A stretch of 64,000 bases of DNA from NCBI GenBank assembly GCA_016630955.3, contig CM049987.1, positions 2,728,001 through 2,792,000 on the forward strand, in the 5' to 3' direction. The translations under genes and the position numbers were made by a program. Below are positions 53,211 through 64,000 of this stretch, piece after piece (positions within the stretch are counted from its first letter, which is position 1; each line of letters starts with the position of its first letter). The notes beneath the pieces were generated by a model. It was not told where the DNA came from. It did not search any database and saw nothing but the letters and a program-made list of their open reading frames with translations. This stretch comes from Didymella arachidicola. Its lineage: Eukaryota; Ascomycota; Dothideomycetes; Pleosporales; Didymellaceae.

Positions 53211-54413
53211 GATTGATCAACAGTTAGCCGCGCCAGCTTGACGCTCTCCGTAAGGCTGGCAGATGCAAGGAAGCAAGACGGCCAAGCAGCGAACTTTGTG
53301 GCATGTGAACACTGTTGACATTTCGCTCGCCGTCCAGTGCGAAGTCGGAAGCATGGCTTAATGGCTTCAGACGACATGGTGATGACTCCAAGTAGTCATG
53401 CAGCGCAGACATCAGCGTATACTCATCGACGTCCGTTCTTGAGAGGTCAGTAGCACTGGTGGACGTGTGGTCTGCGAATGAGCGGCCACACACGGTCAGC
53501 CTTCCCTGGTTCAGTGTGCCAAAAGAGGCAAGTACGTGGGCTGGCAGCCTTGGGACAGGATAATGTGGGGTGACGCGATCTGGAGAAGGTACGTGGTGAC
53601 GGTCGTGTGATGGTCTTAATGCTGCAGCAGACATGGCTTTGATCAATGGTCCAGCTTTCTGGTGGCAGAGCGGGCCTGGCGGGAAGATCCAACGGTAGAC
53701 CCTCGACGCAGGTACCAAACATTACCCATTCCCCGCAGACCAGACCTTTTGGCTGTAGCAACGGTCCGAGATAAAGCTGGACCGCTCGTCATGACATTGA
53801 GAAGAACGGCGGCCTGAGGGCTGCTCTGTACCGTGTAGATACAGGTTGGACTGGGGATGATAGCGCTTTACGCTGTTTTGGAACGAATCATCACCTGCGT
53901 AGCGCAATATCACACTAAAGTGTCGATGTCGTGATGGTCAAGGCTGCCGACCTGTCGGAGAGGGCCACCGTTGTCGAATCATTGCCGTCGCTGATTGCTG
54001 TGGTGCAGAGTGACGATAGCACTTTTAAACAGCCGACTTCAAAAACCTTGAGCCGTCTCGCTGTTGCTCATGCCCCAACACAGTGCCCGTACTGAGACCG
54101 AATGATTACCATTATATTCCATCTGTACATGCCATGCCCAACGTCCCAATGCTAATCGTAATCTGATAAACGCCTTGCCATGCAATGCGAACAGGGTATC
54201 GCGAAGTTGCTTTTCATGCACAATTCTGTCATAACGCCGTGCCAGCCGTACGTATCCCGTCCCTCAGCATGCAAGGCAGAGAGAGTCTCCGCTCTCCTCT
54301 GCAATGCTGTAGATCCCACCGCTCCTGTCGCTACTGGCCAATCCTCTTCTCGGTACCGGTCGAACGGGCAGAACTAAGTCCAGGGCTCGTGCCTCTAGAG
54401 CAAGGTCCACATC
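53211..54413. other. Intergenic region, no supported gene
   Basis: A 1.2-kb gap holding the transporter promoter. Frames at 53224-53718 and 53447-53761 overlap each other and lack domains. No repeats are seen. Confidence 0.45.
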
Positions 54414-56280
54414 CTACGTGGGCCGTGTCTTCTTGACGATGAACACACCAACCTCCACACCCTTCTTTGGACCTCCACCGAGATACTCGCGCTTCGAGAC
54501 GCCGTTCAGCACTTCCTCGATGAGGTGCGCGCTCGTCATCTCAGTATTCGTGGGTAGCCGGGACGCCTTCCGGAAGTACTTCGTAACCACCTCACGAACT
54601 CGGGGCTTTTCTTGCTTGATCCACCAATCGTCTGCCCACGCCGATCGCTCGAGCAGCATCTCTTCCTTGGAGGCGTGAATCACTTCGTAGGTCGCTTGCT
54701 CCTCATGAATGCTCCTTCGACTCGACCCGCCGCCGTTCAGCTTGCTGCAGAAATTCTGGACTTGAGCTGCCAGTTGGTCGTACTCGTCTAGGTAGTCCAC
54801 CGAGGTCATAGTGCCGAGATTCTTCCCGAGGTCGGATGTCAGATCGTGGATGACGGTTACAGTCCGTAGCAGCGGATCCAGAATGGGCCCAAGGTACTCC
54901 TTCATGAACGTCCGTCCGCCGGTCTTCGTGGGATAGACGAATAGAAGCGTGCCATTGTCGGACGAAAGCTCTACCAGTCGATCATACAGCAAAGACCGCC
55001 CTTTAAACGCAAACATCTCAGCGTACTCGTTGTAATTAGTAGGAGGTATATAACGCTCAACAAGCGAGATGTTGATACTCCCAGGAGGAACGACCGGTCG
55101 CGGGGATGGAGGCAGAAGTTTCGAGTCAAGCTGGTAATCGGGGATGGCAACGGCGCTGTCGAAGACCTTTGAGGTAAAGTACTCGTCGCCACCTACTACA
55201 GGTCCGGGGGTTGAGGGCGGCGATTTGGGAAGATCGGATAACGTGAAGCGACCAGGTACGGCATGGAAGACATTGATCCACGAGGTATGCGAATTGGTCC
55301 TGTCATGGACAGCAGCGATGACTTGGCCGAACAGGTGACCTGTTAGAGATGGGCAGGGAAGGGCGTGGGACAGCACTTTGACTTGGGCAAGATCCAAGGT
55401 CTCTGACTCAGTGGCTGCAGGTGGTTAGCAGACACGATGTGGAGTTTTGATGATGATGCTCACTGAGGATGTTCTTGACGTTCTGAATCCAAAAAGCCAT
55501 TCTAACCGCCTCGCTTATTTCGGCCGTGTATGTCGGCACAATAATCGGAGCTTGCCCTGGCCCGATCGCACTTTCTGTGAGGGTGAGACTGGGCGACACC
55601 CCAGGCTCTGAGCTTGGCGGAGAACCTGCACCTACTGTCCTCACTCTCACGAGCGAGCCCCAATTGAACGTCCCTGGCTCCGAAGGAGGCGTAAAGGTCG
55701 GCACCCGATGCTCCACCTTTTTCCTGGTTGCCTTTGGACTGGCGACAGGAGGATTGGCGGGCTTCTCAACTTGACGGCGAAACTCCAGTGGTGGGCTGAG
55801 CGCATGGAGAGGGTCTTCAGGTTTCGACAGTGGTCCGGCGCCAAGTGACGAGAATGAATATGTTGGGTGTAGCGGAATACGATCAGGGTGGGGCGCAGCA
55901 ATACCCAGGACGTCAAACGAAGGCAATCGAAAGTTCGGCGCAGTCCTGGCCAGCGTGGGAGAGGGTAGTGACACGTCAGTTGGCAAGAAGGTTCCAGCAA
56001 AGCTCGGGTCCAGGTGAGGTTGGTCGTCCAGGGCAGGCGTCGCTAAAGGCTGGGGTGAGGCGGATGGTAGCGGGAAGGGCTGTGGGAGAGAGGCATCAAA
56101 AAAGGAACGACATGCTTCGTTACTGGATGGACTGGCACGTCTTTTTGCTCCGGGGAAGGCAGCACCCGTGCCCTCGTCCGGTGTCGCAGGAATGACGGGC
56201 GAGGTAAGTGCGGCTGCAGCGTACTGCTCCTGCGAGGCCGTGGATTTGGCACCACCAGCAGAGAGCAGAGGGTTGAACAT
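54414..56280 (-). CDS. Conserved fungal protein of unknown function
   Basis: Exons 56280-55464 and 55414-54414 with a 49-nt intron (GTGAGC...CTGCAG) give 605 aa. I place the start at 56280 (MFNPLLSAGGAKSTAS). The frame is open 188 codons further upstream but that part lacks structure. The first half is disordered, Pro/Ser-rich. The second half is folded and well patterned: EISEAVRMAFWIQNVKNIL, HTSWINVFHAVPGRFTLSD, YNEYAEMFAFKGRSLLYDRL, GTLLFVYPTKTGGRTFMKEYLG and WADDWWIKQEKPRVREVV. The segment around LLFVYPTKTGG could suggest a nucleotide- or SAM-binding-like fold, but no diagnostic motif is present. No signal peptide or membrane segment is seen. Function unknown. Confidence 0.8.
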
Positions 56281-58589
56281 GTCCAGGGTGATAGTGGCCT
56301 CGGTGATTCTGCCGCTGGGCTGTCTAATCGTGATCGGCCTGATCACGCTACCCGGGGTGCGAGGGTGACAAGGTAGAGGAGAAACGTGGCTGGAAGATCT
56401 GACAACCGAATGGGTAAGGCCGTGGCTCCACTTGTACCTAGGCTGATCGAAGCTGCGATTGCTGAGGGGTGGAAGTATACGCCAAGACTGAGGAAGGACA
56501 GCGGGGCGTGGGCGGGAAACGTATCTGGGGTGTGGACGAGTTTGGTGTGACTGGAGCAAAACGAATGAATGGAACGCGATGCCCAAGGCGAACGATGAGG
56601 GAGCGACTGTCTTGGGCACAAACGCGCAGAGACAGCGCACTGCGGAAGGGTGTGTGTTGTGCAGCTTGCTGCAGGAGGGTGAATGGCGTGCACGCCCGTT
56701 GGTCGCGGCTGGGTAGTCGTTTGAGAAACACTGCGCCCGTGCACCAAAGGGTCCGCAGAAGGGCCAGACTCTGCTGCAAAGGCTCTGCTGCACATCCTCA
56801 CTTCGCAAAGTCAGGCCACATGCTCGGCACGGAGCGTTTAGCATAGATTCTCATCAAGCGTGCGGCTTGAGCTTGGCTTGCTGGCATCGATCTGCCTGCT
56901 TGCATCGTTCACTCCTCATCGTGAACGACTCGGGGATCCTTGCTATCTCTGACGGACCAACGGCGAGTCCACTGCGGCGGACCAAAGCAAGATCCCTCCC
57001 TCGTATCGTTTCTCTGGTACGCTTTCTACCTGGCAGGAGACTTCTGTGACCTGAGCTTCGTACGGCTACCCGCAGATGGAAGTGAGCAGAGACTTCGCCC
57101 TCGGTCAGCTCGGCCGTGCGTGCCTAGCACTCTGCTCAGCGCGCCAAATATTGATTTCACAGTAGTCACTAGTAGTCGTCCCGACTGTGTCTGCAAGGTG
57201 TTTGACGAGACGAGAGGCGTACGTGATAATTAGTGCGCATCCCAAGCGTGCGGGTACTGCACGACCACATCCTGGTCAACTGCATCCTCCACGCCAACCG
57301 TACTCTCTCAGTCTCGTCTGCTGAGATCTAGACTCATTGCTGAGGAACTTTGTACTGCTTAGCGCTCACAGTACAAGACATCTGACAGCTTCCACCACGG
57401 CATGTTCCAGTGCAGAGCGCCTTACCCGCAATAATGGCATTCTTATCTGCCCGCCCTCCATTTGCACAGCGGCCCTATCGATTTCGATTGTGTTTCTCGG
57501 CTCGACACTCGCGATGTCCTTAACTGCCGCCGAACGACATGGCAGTTGCATTCATCCAGCCTTGCCCACGTTAGGTTGGCATGCTTAGTGGGCCGATGCA
57601 CGTGGTTGGCATCACTTTAGCTGCAGTCCCATATTCATCCTGGGATAGTTGGTTGGCATGGCTCACTGCAAGTTCGCATTCGTTTAAATCTCATGCCAAA
57701 ACCGACTGAACCATGAAGTGGCTGGTCCGCCTTCTCCGTTCACGGCAAAAAGATATCAGGTGGCTGGGTTTCGCGAGCAGCCAACCAAAAATGAGGCTGC
57801 GAGGTCTTAGAGCATTTCTTTAGCGAATGATTCGGCACCTCGTGTCTATACAAGGACGGGAGCTGAGTACGTAGTGTGCAGCCCATCCTTCTGAATACCG
57901 AAGGTCTTTGAAGATGTGCTCTTGGCGTTTCGAAATATCTCCGCGTATGTTTGCGTCCCGCGGGGTGTCAGGTTGGCAGCCATCGTGGCCAATCACATTC
58001 TATAAGCAGATCGTGAGCTGAGCTGCAGCTCAACCTGGGGTAATTGCTGAGATGTTCGCGCATGCATCGTGATCTGAAAGACGCGGGTGAAATGCCCATA
58101 AGAGGATTGAATCAAACGTCGTATTCCGCGGCGTGCGTGCGACTTGGGCAGGAGCCCAACTTGGGCTGGGCATTCACGCGCGCTAGCAAAAAATGCCTTC
58201 TGCACGTTCCCACGGGAGTGTTACGCCCAATCAAAATCAGCCCTCAGATGCCGCAGCAAATTTGGACCTCTGATACCAGCAACTAACTGAAGTGTGAGGT
58301 GAAGCTCGTACTTGGGAAAGGTAGGGAGAATTACTTGGTTCGCCTGCACTGAAGCCTCTCGCGTATCTAAGTAAAGCTGTGGGTAGATATGCTTACACCG
58401 CCTTGCACCGATGGCAGAGTTGTCACAATCTTCATGATTTCAGGCTGAACGTTTCCTGAACACTGTGACATTTACTTACGATGTTCAGAAAAGTTTTTGC
58501 CTTCCTGAACGACTTGGGCATCAACCCAGCGCAAGAGCAGAAACTCAACGAGGTCACTTGACCCAGACCTCATATACACCTTATACATA
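56281..58589. other. Long intergenic region, no supported gene
   Basis: A 2.3-kb gap between divergent genes. Frames such as 56469-56846 and 57337-57588 lack domains. No transposon or RNA gene is recognised. Confidence 0.45.
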
Positions 58590-59476
58590 ATGCATGTAAG
58601 TACAGAGGCAGCTTGTTTGTAGTGAATGAACTCACCTTCATACCTCTCCGATCGCGACGCTCCTCTCATCTGAGGCTTTCGAAAGTTTATTGTTCTTCTC
58701 ATTTTATCATTTTGGATTCCATTACAATGACTGTCTGGGAAGACCGAAACTTCATCATACATCTCGACTTCTCCACGCACTACTCCAACAAATGTTCGAT
58801 CTCACAGCTGACACCACCAGATCAAAACCCCCCAATCAGCACTCATATCAAATCACGAGCTTCTGCTGCATCTCCGGCAAGAAGAAGCCGAGTACAGCGG
58901 CGCAGATGGCACAGAACGCGACCGCAAGAAGCCCAAAGGGCTAGAGCATATGCTACGAGATGTATGTCCCCCCGCTGCACATGTGACTGCCATCTAAACC
59001 TACGATCAGGGCATTGCGTATCTGCAAACGCCCGACTACGCAGTCGTTGACGTGGCAGACGCCCATCCTGAGCGGCCGATGACGCTGTACAAAGGACAGC
59101 ACTCGCTGTTCCGCGCACTGGCGCCAAAGTACCGTCTGAACAAGGCGGAGTTCATTCAGATCTACAACTTGAAACCAAAGACACAAGTCATGCTCGAGCT
59201 GATCATTGAAGAGGTATGAAGCGTCTCTTTCACTTCTTTGTGTGATCTTGAATGAAAGAGAGTCAGACGAACTGCTGCTGACGGTTTTAGGCTGGTACAC
59301 GATTCGAGGAACACCAACTGGAAGAGATTCTCGCCATCATCAAGCGGGTGTTTGACGAGGAAGAGGCGAGTATTCCGGCGGGCGTGGAGGACCAGGCTTT
59401 GGAGAAGATCGACAACAAGCTTCTGGGCGCTGCAAAGAAGAAGAAAAAGGTCAAGAGGAGGGTGCGCGAGGAGTAA
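58590..59476 (+). CDS. RPC17: RNA polymerase III subunit Rpc9/Rpc17 (CRCP homologue)
   Basis: The assembled model is 58590-58595, 58821-58961, 59010-59213 and 59291-59476 (178 aa). The last three exons are well supported. The six-nucleotide first exon (ATGCAT before GTAAGT) is a proposal that gives MHIKTPQSALISNHELLLHL, a fitting N-terminus; upstream of 58821 the frame is closed by a TGA. Family features are SNHELLLHLRQEEAEY and LNKAEFIQIYNLKPKTQVML followed by ELIIEEAGTRFEEHQLEEIL, the conserved HRDC-like end of the Rpc17/CRCP family. The C-terminus is a Lys/Arg-rich tail (KKKKKVKRRVREE). Rpc17 pairs with Rpc25 in the Pol III stalk and helps recruit TFIIIB. Introns of 48 and 77 nt follow fungal consensus. 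Confidence 0.85.
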
Positions 59477-59800
59477 CGAGAGTGTTGATAGCAGGGAGGC
59501 TGGCAGCAAAGGATATTGAGTGTTTCCATGCACAAGTGCCGGCAGTAAACGATAGCGACATCACGAACAAGAAGATGGCAGATGAAATTTTTTGGAATGT
59601 ATTTGAAGCGGTAGCGGGTATCCTTCCGCAATTCGTCCCCAATGCAATGCCATCAGATGATACATGAATCCAACCTGCGCCACGCGCCCATATAGCACGA
59701 CATGCTCGACGTCAAAGAAAAAGAAGATAGATCGAACCCAAACGCCACCCATTTTCACATGGTCAAACGTACAACAGCGACATCGACGATGTGCCAGAGT
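59477..59800. other. Convergent intergenic region
   Basis: A 324-bp gap between the 3' ends of RPC17 and NOP58. Nothing else is seen. Confidence 0.5.
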
Positions 59801-61668
59801 CTAGTCCTTGCTCTTCTTCTTCTTTTTCTTCTCGGTTGTGTCGTCGTCGTCGGATTTCCTCTTCTTGGAGTCCTTAGACTTCTTAGCTTCCTTTGCGGCC
59901 TTCTTAGCTTCCTTCTCTGCGCGCTTTGCGGCCCGCTCGGCTTTCCGTGCCTTCTTGGCCTCCTTCTCGGCCTTCTTTGCGGCCTTGTCACCGCCTTTAG
60001 ACGCCTTAGTCTCCTCCTCAGAGTCATTGTCAGAGTCCTCGGCGGCATCGGCCATCTCCTCGTCCTCGTCGACCTCCTGGACAAGCTTCTTCGGTGTGGT
60101 GCCGTTGACCTTGTCAGACTTGGACTTCTTGGCAGCGGGCTCCTCGCCAGTAAGACCATCGGCGTCTGGGTTGTACTTGCGAGCCTCCTTGACGTCCCAC
60201 TTCTGTCCAGAGCCGAGCGCAGTCGCGTTGGCATTGGGAATGCTCTTGAGCGGCTTGCCCTCGAGCGCCCTCAACCTCCTCTCAATGCCGAGACGAGCGT
60301 CGCGACCGATCTGTGACTTCTCCTCCTCGGTGGGCTCAGCACCCTTGTCCTCAGAGGTGATGCCCCACGAGCTGAGAGCATCGACGCGGAGACCAAGAGC
60401 GGACTTGGCAGCGAGCATACGGGCAATCTTTCCCTTGTTCTTACCAGTTGCCTGGCCGATAAGAGAAGCGTGATAGATGAGCTGGGCCTGTCAGCGCAAA
60501 GTCACACAGTTGAGGAGCAATCTACTTACACCGTACTTGGGAGTATCGTGCTTGGTTTTGAGGGCACGGAACAGGGCCTTTTCGGCACCGAGAATCTGGA
60601 TAGTGGAACCGGGCGACTTGGCGAGGTTCATGAGGGAACCAGCGTGGGCGATGAGGCGGGCACCGACGAGCTCACCAACGAGCGCAGTCAGGTTGGGCGC
60701 AAGAGCCTGCATACGAGAAGAGAGGTATGCGCCGAGGTTCTGACGGTGCTCGGTGAGGTCAACGACCTGCTCAGCGAGAGCGCTGGTAGCCTCAAGATCC
60801 TCCTCGGAGATCTCGGTACCCATAGAGATCTCAGCGGCGGCCTTAACAGCGGCCTCAATCTCCTCGGGAAGGATGCCGGACAGATCAGCGTCCTTGGAGT
60901 TTGTGCGGAATCCCATCTTCAGAACGACCTTGGAGTAGGCGAGGTTGTCGTTCAAAATCCTGGCAAGCTCAGGGAAGTGCCATCCGTACCATTCCTTCAC
61001 GCGCATGGCATATGTGTTGAGCTGCTTGTCGAGAACGTCGAGACTGGCGATCGACTGGATGATCATAGTATCGACCTTATCGGGAGAGAATTTGAGCTTG
61101 TGACGGGAGAGAGAGTGTGCAAGACCGAGGCGGGTTGAATCCATCTCTGTGGGGACCAGATCGGGGATGAGCGAGACCATGTGCTCGCGGATGGCGCGGT
61201 AGACATCCTGAGTTGAGGAGTCGGAGATGGGCTTGATAGACAGGCCGGGGATCTGGGCGATGGAGTTGGCGAGCTTGGGATCAGCGACAGCCACTGCAGA
61301 TAATTAGCACTCATTGACCATCTCCAATTCGAGTCGCAAATGGCGTACAAGATGCCTTGGTTTCGTCCTTGAGCTCCTGCAGCAGGTTGCCGAGCATGGA
61401 GCTGACCTTGCCATCGGTGAGGGCTGCGGCTTCGTTGAGCGCAGCGACGGCGCTGTCGAACTTGGTGAACTTCTTCAGCTTCAGCGACTCGACCACGGTC
61501 GAGACGTCCTTGCTGAGCTCATCGCCCTTGCTGAGCAGCTTCTTGTCCTTGGACTTGAACAGAGCATAACCCGCGCTGCAATTGTCAGTCTCGAATCTCT
61601 AGTGTGTCGCAGCTTCGTGCGCAGTCGCGGCTGCCATACCTCGTCTCGGTAAGGATGAAGAGACCCAT
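59801..61668 (-). CDS. NOP58: Box C/D snoRNP core protein NOP58
   Basis: Exons 61668-61640, 61575-61349, 61293-60530 and 60481-59801, with introns of 64, 55 and 48 nt, give 566 aa. NOP58 scaffolds box C/D snoRNPs in the nucleolus, guiding rRNA 2'-O-methylation and processing. The N-terminal NOP5NT domain begins MGLFILTETSAGYALFKSKD. The coiled-coil region follows (HFPELARILNDNLAYSKVVL). The Nop domain contains GTEISEEDLEATSALAEQVV, RLIAHAGSLMNLAKSPGSTI and QILGAEKALFRALKTK then TPKYGLIYHASLIGQATGKN. The C-terminus is the typical KKE/KKD-rich tail. At intron 3 the acceptor GACAGGCCCAG offers two AGs six nt apart. The distal one gives the canonical KYGLIYHASL; the proximal one would insert AQ. 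Confidence 0.97.
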
Positions 61669-61960
61669 TGTTCCTTCTTTTTGTGCTCGACGTGACTGCA
61701 GTCGGGGGTCACTCCTTCTTTCGAGCTGAAGTTTCGCGATGTGGGAAGGCGCGAGGTTGGCGGTGCTGGTCAATTGTGCGCCGGTCGTAGCTCCCATCGA
61801 ATATTTTTTTGCCAAAGATTAACCGGCGCTAGTGCCCAATGTGTGCAAGTGCGCCAGCGCGTCGATGAACGAATCTCAGGGTCTCGCTGAGCTCCCAACC
61901 AAACAACCGTCACAATGTATTGATGGTTGTAATATTCTTCAGCCAATAGGGCTCACGAGA
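61669..61960. promoter_or_regulatory. Short divergent promoter of NOP58 and the Arp gene
   Basis: 292 bp separate the two divergent ATGs. A T-rich run lies near 61803-61810. No site is assigned. Confidence 0.4.
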
Positions 61961-63661
61961 ATGTCTTCCAGCGGCGAGCGTAAGGTGTCTGCGTCATTGG
62001 GACGCTCTGTGAGAGGCACAACACCGCGGCTCGCAGACCTAGCTTCGACCCCCGAATCCCCGCGAACACCGCTGCAGCGAAACACGTCCTCCCTCTACGG
62101 CTCGCCCAGCGGCAACTATCGCACCGAGGACGAATATGTGGTGCTGGAAATTGGATCGCGATTTGTAAGAGGAGGGTTCCCCGGCGAAAGTGCCCCTCGA
62201 TGCATACTACCATTCTGTCCGGATAGGCAGAGGAGGGTGGGTGACTTCCGGCAGTATGACCCAGGATACAGCCAGAAGAGACGGCGTCGGAGAAGGGAGC
62301 AGGGCTGGGGTGAGGACCAGGAGTTATATCGTTTGGATCTGACCAAGGTCGACATGGATCTTGTGGGAGACAAGTTTGAGCGGGCCATCAGAGAGGCATA
62401 CACGAAATATTTCCTGCTTGACACGAAGCCACGACGCATTACACTCGCCCTACCGCCACGACTACCGCATGCGCTCATGTCGAAGATCCTCGACATTTTG
62501 TTCAAAAGCTTCCACGCCCCGAGCATCACACTCATGTCGAACCCTGTCCTCTCGACCGTCGCCGCCGGACTCCGTTCAGCGCTGGTAGTTGACATTGGAT
62601 GGGCGGAGACACTAGTCACAGCAGTGTGCGAATATCGCGAGGTACATGAGAAGCGATCACTTCGAGCTGGAAGGTGGCTAAGCGAAGAGATGGCTACCGT
62701 ACTAAACGCTGCACTCGACGAAGATGCTGCAACCGGCACACCAAAGGCAGATGTGTCATTCGAGGAGACCGAGGAGGTGCTCACGCGTGTTGGATGGTGC
62801 AAACCAAGCTCGAAGGGTAAGCGGAGGACAGAGTACTTCCCCGCGCGTGAAGCACCGGTGCTGGAAGAGTGGGAAGATGCTATTGAAACGCCCCCACCTA
62901 CCGTCACAATTCCATTTGATAAGCACACACCGCCGACCGAGCTTAAAGTAGCTCTTGCTTCTCTGGCTAAGCCGGCTGAGGACACGTTTTTCGAACAGGA
63001 AGCACCGCCGGACAAGTTTGACGACGAGGAATTGCCCATCACACTTCTGGTATACCGCACATTGGTCGCGCTCCCTGTTGACGTTCGCCGACTTTGCATG
63101 TCCCGCATACTCATCACGGGCGGTGTGTCGAACATGCCAGGCCTGAAGACACGCATACTGAAAGAGCTGGAAATGATGGTCCAGTCAAGAGGTTGGGACC
63201 CGGTCAAGAATTGGGGTAGAGCCGCTATGATACACGAGGACAGACTGCGGGCTCAGCAGCGGATACTCGAGGCGAAAGCGCGAGGAAGTCCGCAGAAGGT
63301 GTCTGATTCGACTACAACAGTTTCGTCATTACCAGCGGGTTTGCAAGATCCAGAAGTTGACAACATCGACATCAAGCTTGCCAATGCCAGCCTCAAGAAT
63401 GGACCACCGATCGAGTGCGCCATTGGCGGTACGATCAGGGGCGTGCAGACGCTGGGGCCTTGGGCTGGAGCTAGCCTTGTGACCAGCCAAAGGATTCGCG
63501 GCATCGTCGAGATCGAGCGTGAGCGGTACCTGCAGCATGGATTGCAAGGCGCGTCAAGGGACAAGGAGGTCTCTGTCATCCCTCAGCGGCAGAGCATGGG
63601 TCCAGGTGTTGCGCGCGGAGCGGGCGAGAGAGTAAGCTGGACACTGGGTGTGTGGGCGTGA
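61961..63661 (+). CDS. Actin-related protein, Arp10/Arp11-type dynactin subunit
   Basis: 566 aa in one exon. The ATG at 61961 (MSSSGERKVSASLG) is preferred over the upstream in-frame one at 61832. After a Ser/Thr/Pro-rich N-tail, the actin fold begins at YVVLEIGSRFVRGGFPGES. Later actin-like blocks are RITLALPPRLPHALMSKILD, HAPSITLMSNPVLSTVAAGL, RSALVVDIGWAETLVTAVCE (phosphate-2-like) and SRILITGGVSNMPGLKTRIL. The canonical phosphate-1 loop is replaced. The divergent sequence, about 565-aa length and C-terminal LGPWAGASLVTSQRIRGIVE fit Arp10/Arp11 (the pointed-end subunit of dynactin; Neurospora ro-7 type), needed for dynein transport. Arp10 rather than another divergent Arp is likely but not certain. 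Confidence 0.87.
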   Translation: MSSSGERKVSASLGRSVRGTTPRLADLASTPESPRTPLQRNTSSLYGSPSGNYRTEDEYVVLEIGSRFVRGGFPGESAPRCILPFCPDRQRRVGDFRQYDPGYSQKRRRRRREQGWGEDQELYRLDLTKVDMDLVGDKFERAIREAYTKYFLLDTKPRRITLALPPRLPHALMSKILDILFKSFHAPSITLMSNPVLSTVAAGLRSALVVDIGWAETLVTAVCEYREVHEKRSLRAGRWLSEEMATVLNAALDEDAATGTPKADVSFEETEEVLTRVGWCKPSSKGKRRTEYFPAREAPVLEEWEDAIETPPPTVTIPFDKHTPPTELKVALASLAKPAEDTFFEQEAPPDKFDDEELPITLLVYRTLVALPVDVRRLCMSRILITGGVSNMPGLKTRILKELEMMVQSRGWDPVKNWGRAAMIHEDRLRAQQRILEAKARGSPQKVSDSTTTVSSLPAGLQDPEVDNIDIKLANASLKNGPPIECAIGGTIRGVQTLGPWAGASLVTSQRIRGIVEIERERYLQHGLQGASRDKEVSVIPQRQSMGPGVARGAGERVSWTLGVWA

Positions 63662-64000
63662 TCAACTCTTCGTGCACGCATTTCAACTTTTGGACAACAT
63701 GCCGCAACGACGCAGGGATGACCTAATTGTCCCGAACTTTCATTATGATATCCAATGTCCATTGAGCGTGCATGCACGCTGTTAAGAAATTAAGAAACCG
63801 ATATCGAGGTGACTGCACCGTCCGGGGTTGAGTAAGGATCATAGCTATGGTCCACACATTATGTGGCAGATTCCTGAGCCTAGAGGTATTCTCAGTGACC
63901 TTCCATACGCCAGCTGTGGCGCAATGCGAGACGTTCCTGCCTAGGTTCAGTCAAAAGTACCCCTCGAGTCACTGAGGCCGACACTGCAGACTGTTGGATG
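63662..64000. other. 3' flank at window end
   Basis: 339 bp to the window edge. No gene is visible. Confidence 0.5.

Noticed and set aside
53224..53761. Overlapping minus-strand frames of 164 and 104 codons
   Set aside because: No domain and mutually overlapping; treated as promoter region of the sugar transporter.
58613..59050. 145-codon frame starting near a good ATG
   Set aside because: It runs out of frame through the conserved RPC17 exon 2 and across its intron; the other frame carries the family motifs.
59702..60473. Leu- and Phe-rich plus-strand frames that look like membrane proteins
   Set aside because: They are antisense to the Lys/Glu-rich tail of NOP58, whose codons read backwards as Leu/Phe/Ser.
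1..64000. CRISPR arrays, bacterial-type operons, phage or transposon genes, secondary-metabolite core genes
   Set aside because: None seen; genes are intron-bearing fungal housekeeping and accessory genes, with no PKS, NRPS, transposase or reverse transcriptase.

Overview
The window is nuclear DNA of a filamentous ascomycete (Pezizomycotina). Evidence: genes on both strands with one to four short GT-AG introns, mostly 45-80 nt; CTAAC-like branch sites; long Ser/Pro-rich disordered proteins; and fungal-only families (DUF3468-type transcription factor, Fic1/Inn1-type C2 protein, fungal C69 dipeptidase, HMG-box plus fungal regulator domain). Protein style suggests Dothideomycetes, perhaps Pleosporales; that is inference. 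I found no rRNA, convincing tRNA, CRISPR array or intact transposon.

Layout. 0.7-2.0 kb: PKA regulatory subunit (+). 4.2-6.0 kb: DUF3468-type transcription factor (+), frame broken by a 13-nt intron-like remnant. 6.7-8.4 kb: FHA-domain tail-anchored protein (-), divergent from the largest RNA polymerase III subunit (9.0-13.5 kb, +). 14.1-18.1 kb: orphan protein, atypical Rho-like GTPase and secreted unknown protein (all +). 19.2-20.7 kb: mitochondrial NADP-isocitrate dehydrogenase (+). 21.9-24.5 kb: large disordered protein (+). 24.9-26.6 kb: F-box protein with a C-terminal Zn2Cys6-like motif (-). 27.0-28.7 kb: MFS transporter pseudogene with three in-frame stops (-). 29.8-31.1 kb: orphan (-). 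31.6-33.2 kb: fatty aldehyde dehydrogenase-like ALDH (-), divergent from an SDR oxidoreductase (34.2-35.1 kb, +). 36.2-37.7 kb: C69-family dipeptidase homologue (-), divergent from a DmpA/P1-family aminopeptidase (38.6-39.8 kb, +). 41.8-44.3 kb: SAM plus HMG-box plus fungal regulator protein (+). 45.9-46.9 kb: Cys-rich orphan (+). 48.1-50.9 kb: C2-domain Fic1/Inn1-like protein (+). 51.3-53.2 kb: sugar-type MFS transporter (-). 54.4-56.3 kb: conserved unknown (-). 58.6-59.5 kb: Pol III subunit Rpc9/Rpc17 (+). 59.8-61.7 kb: NOP58 (-), divergent from an Arp10/Arp11-type actin-related protein (62.0-63.7 kb, +).

The genes form no single pathway. Two RNA polymerase III subunits and the snoRNP core protein NOP58 all serve the translation machinery, but they lie far apart. 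ALDH/SDR and the two peptidases are divergent pairs that could share promoters.

I see no clear undescribed system. The best leads are the recently inactivated transporter, the 13-nt intron remnant, the F-box/Zn2Cys6-like combination, the SAM-HMG-regulator architecture, and GTPase and peptidase homologues lacking expected catalytic residues. Exon boundaries were worked out by hand from splice consensus, reading frame and family knowledge. Every multi-exon model given sums to a whole number of codons.
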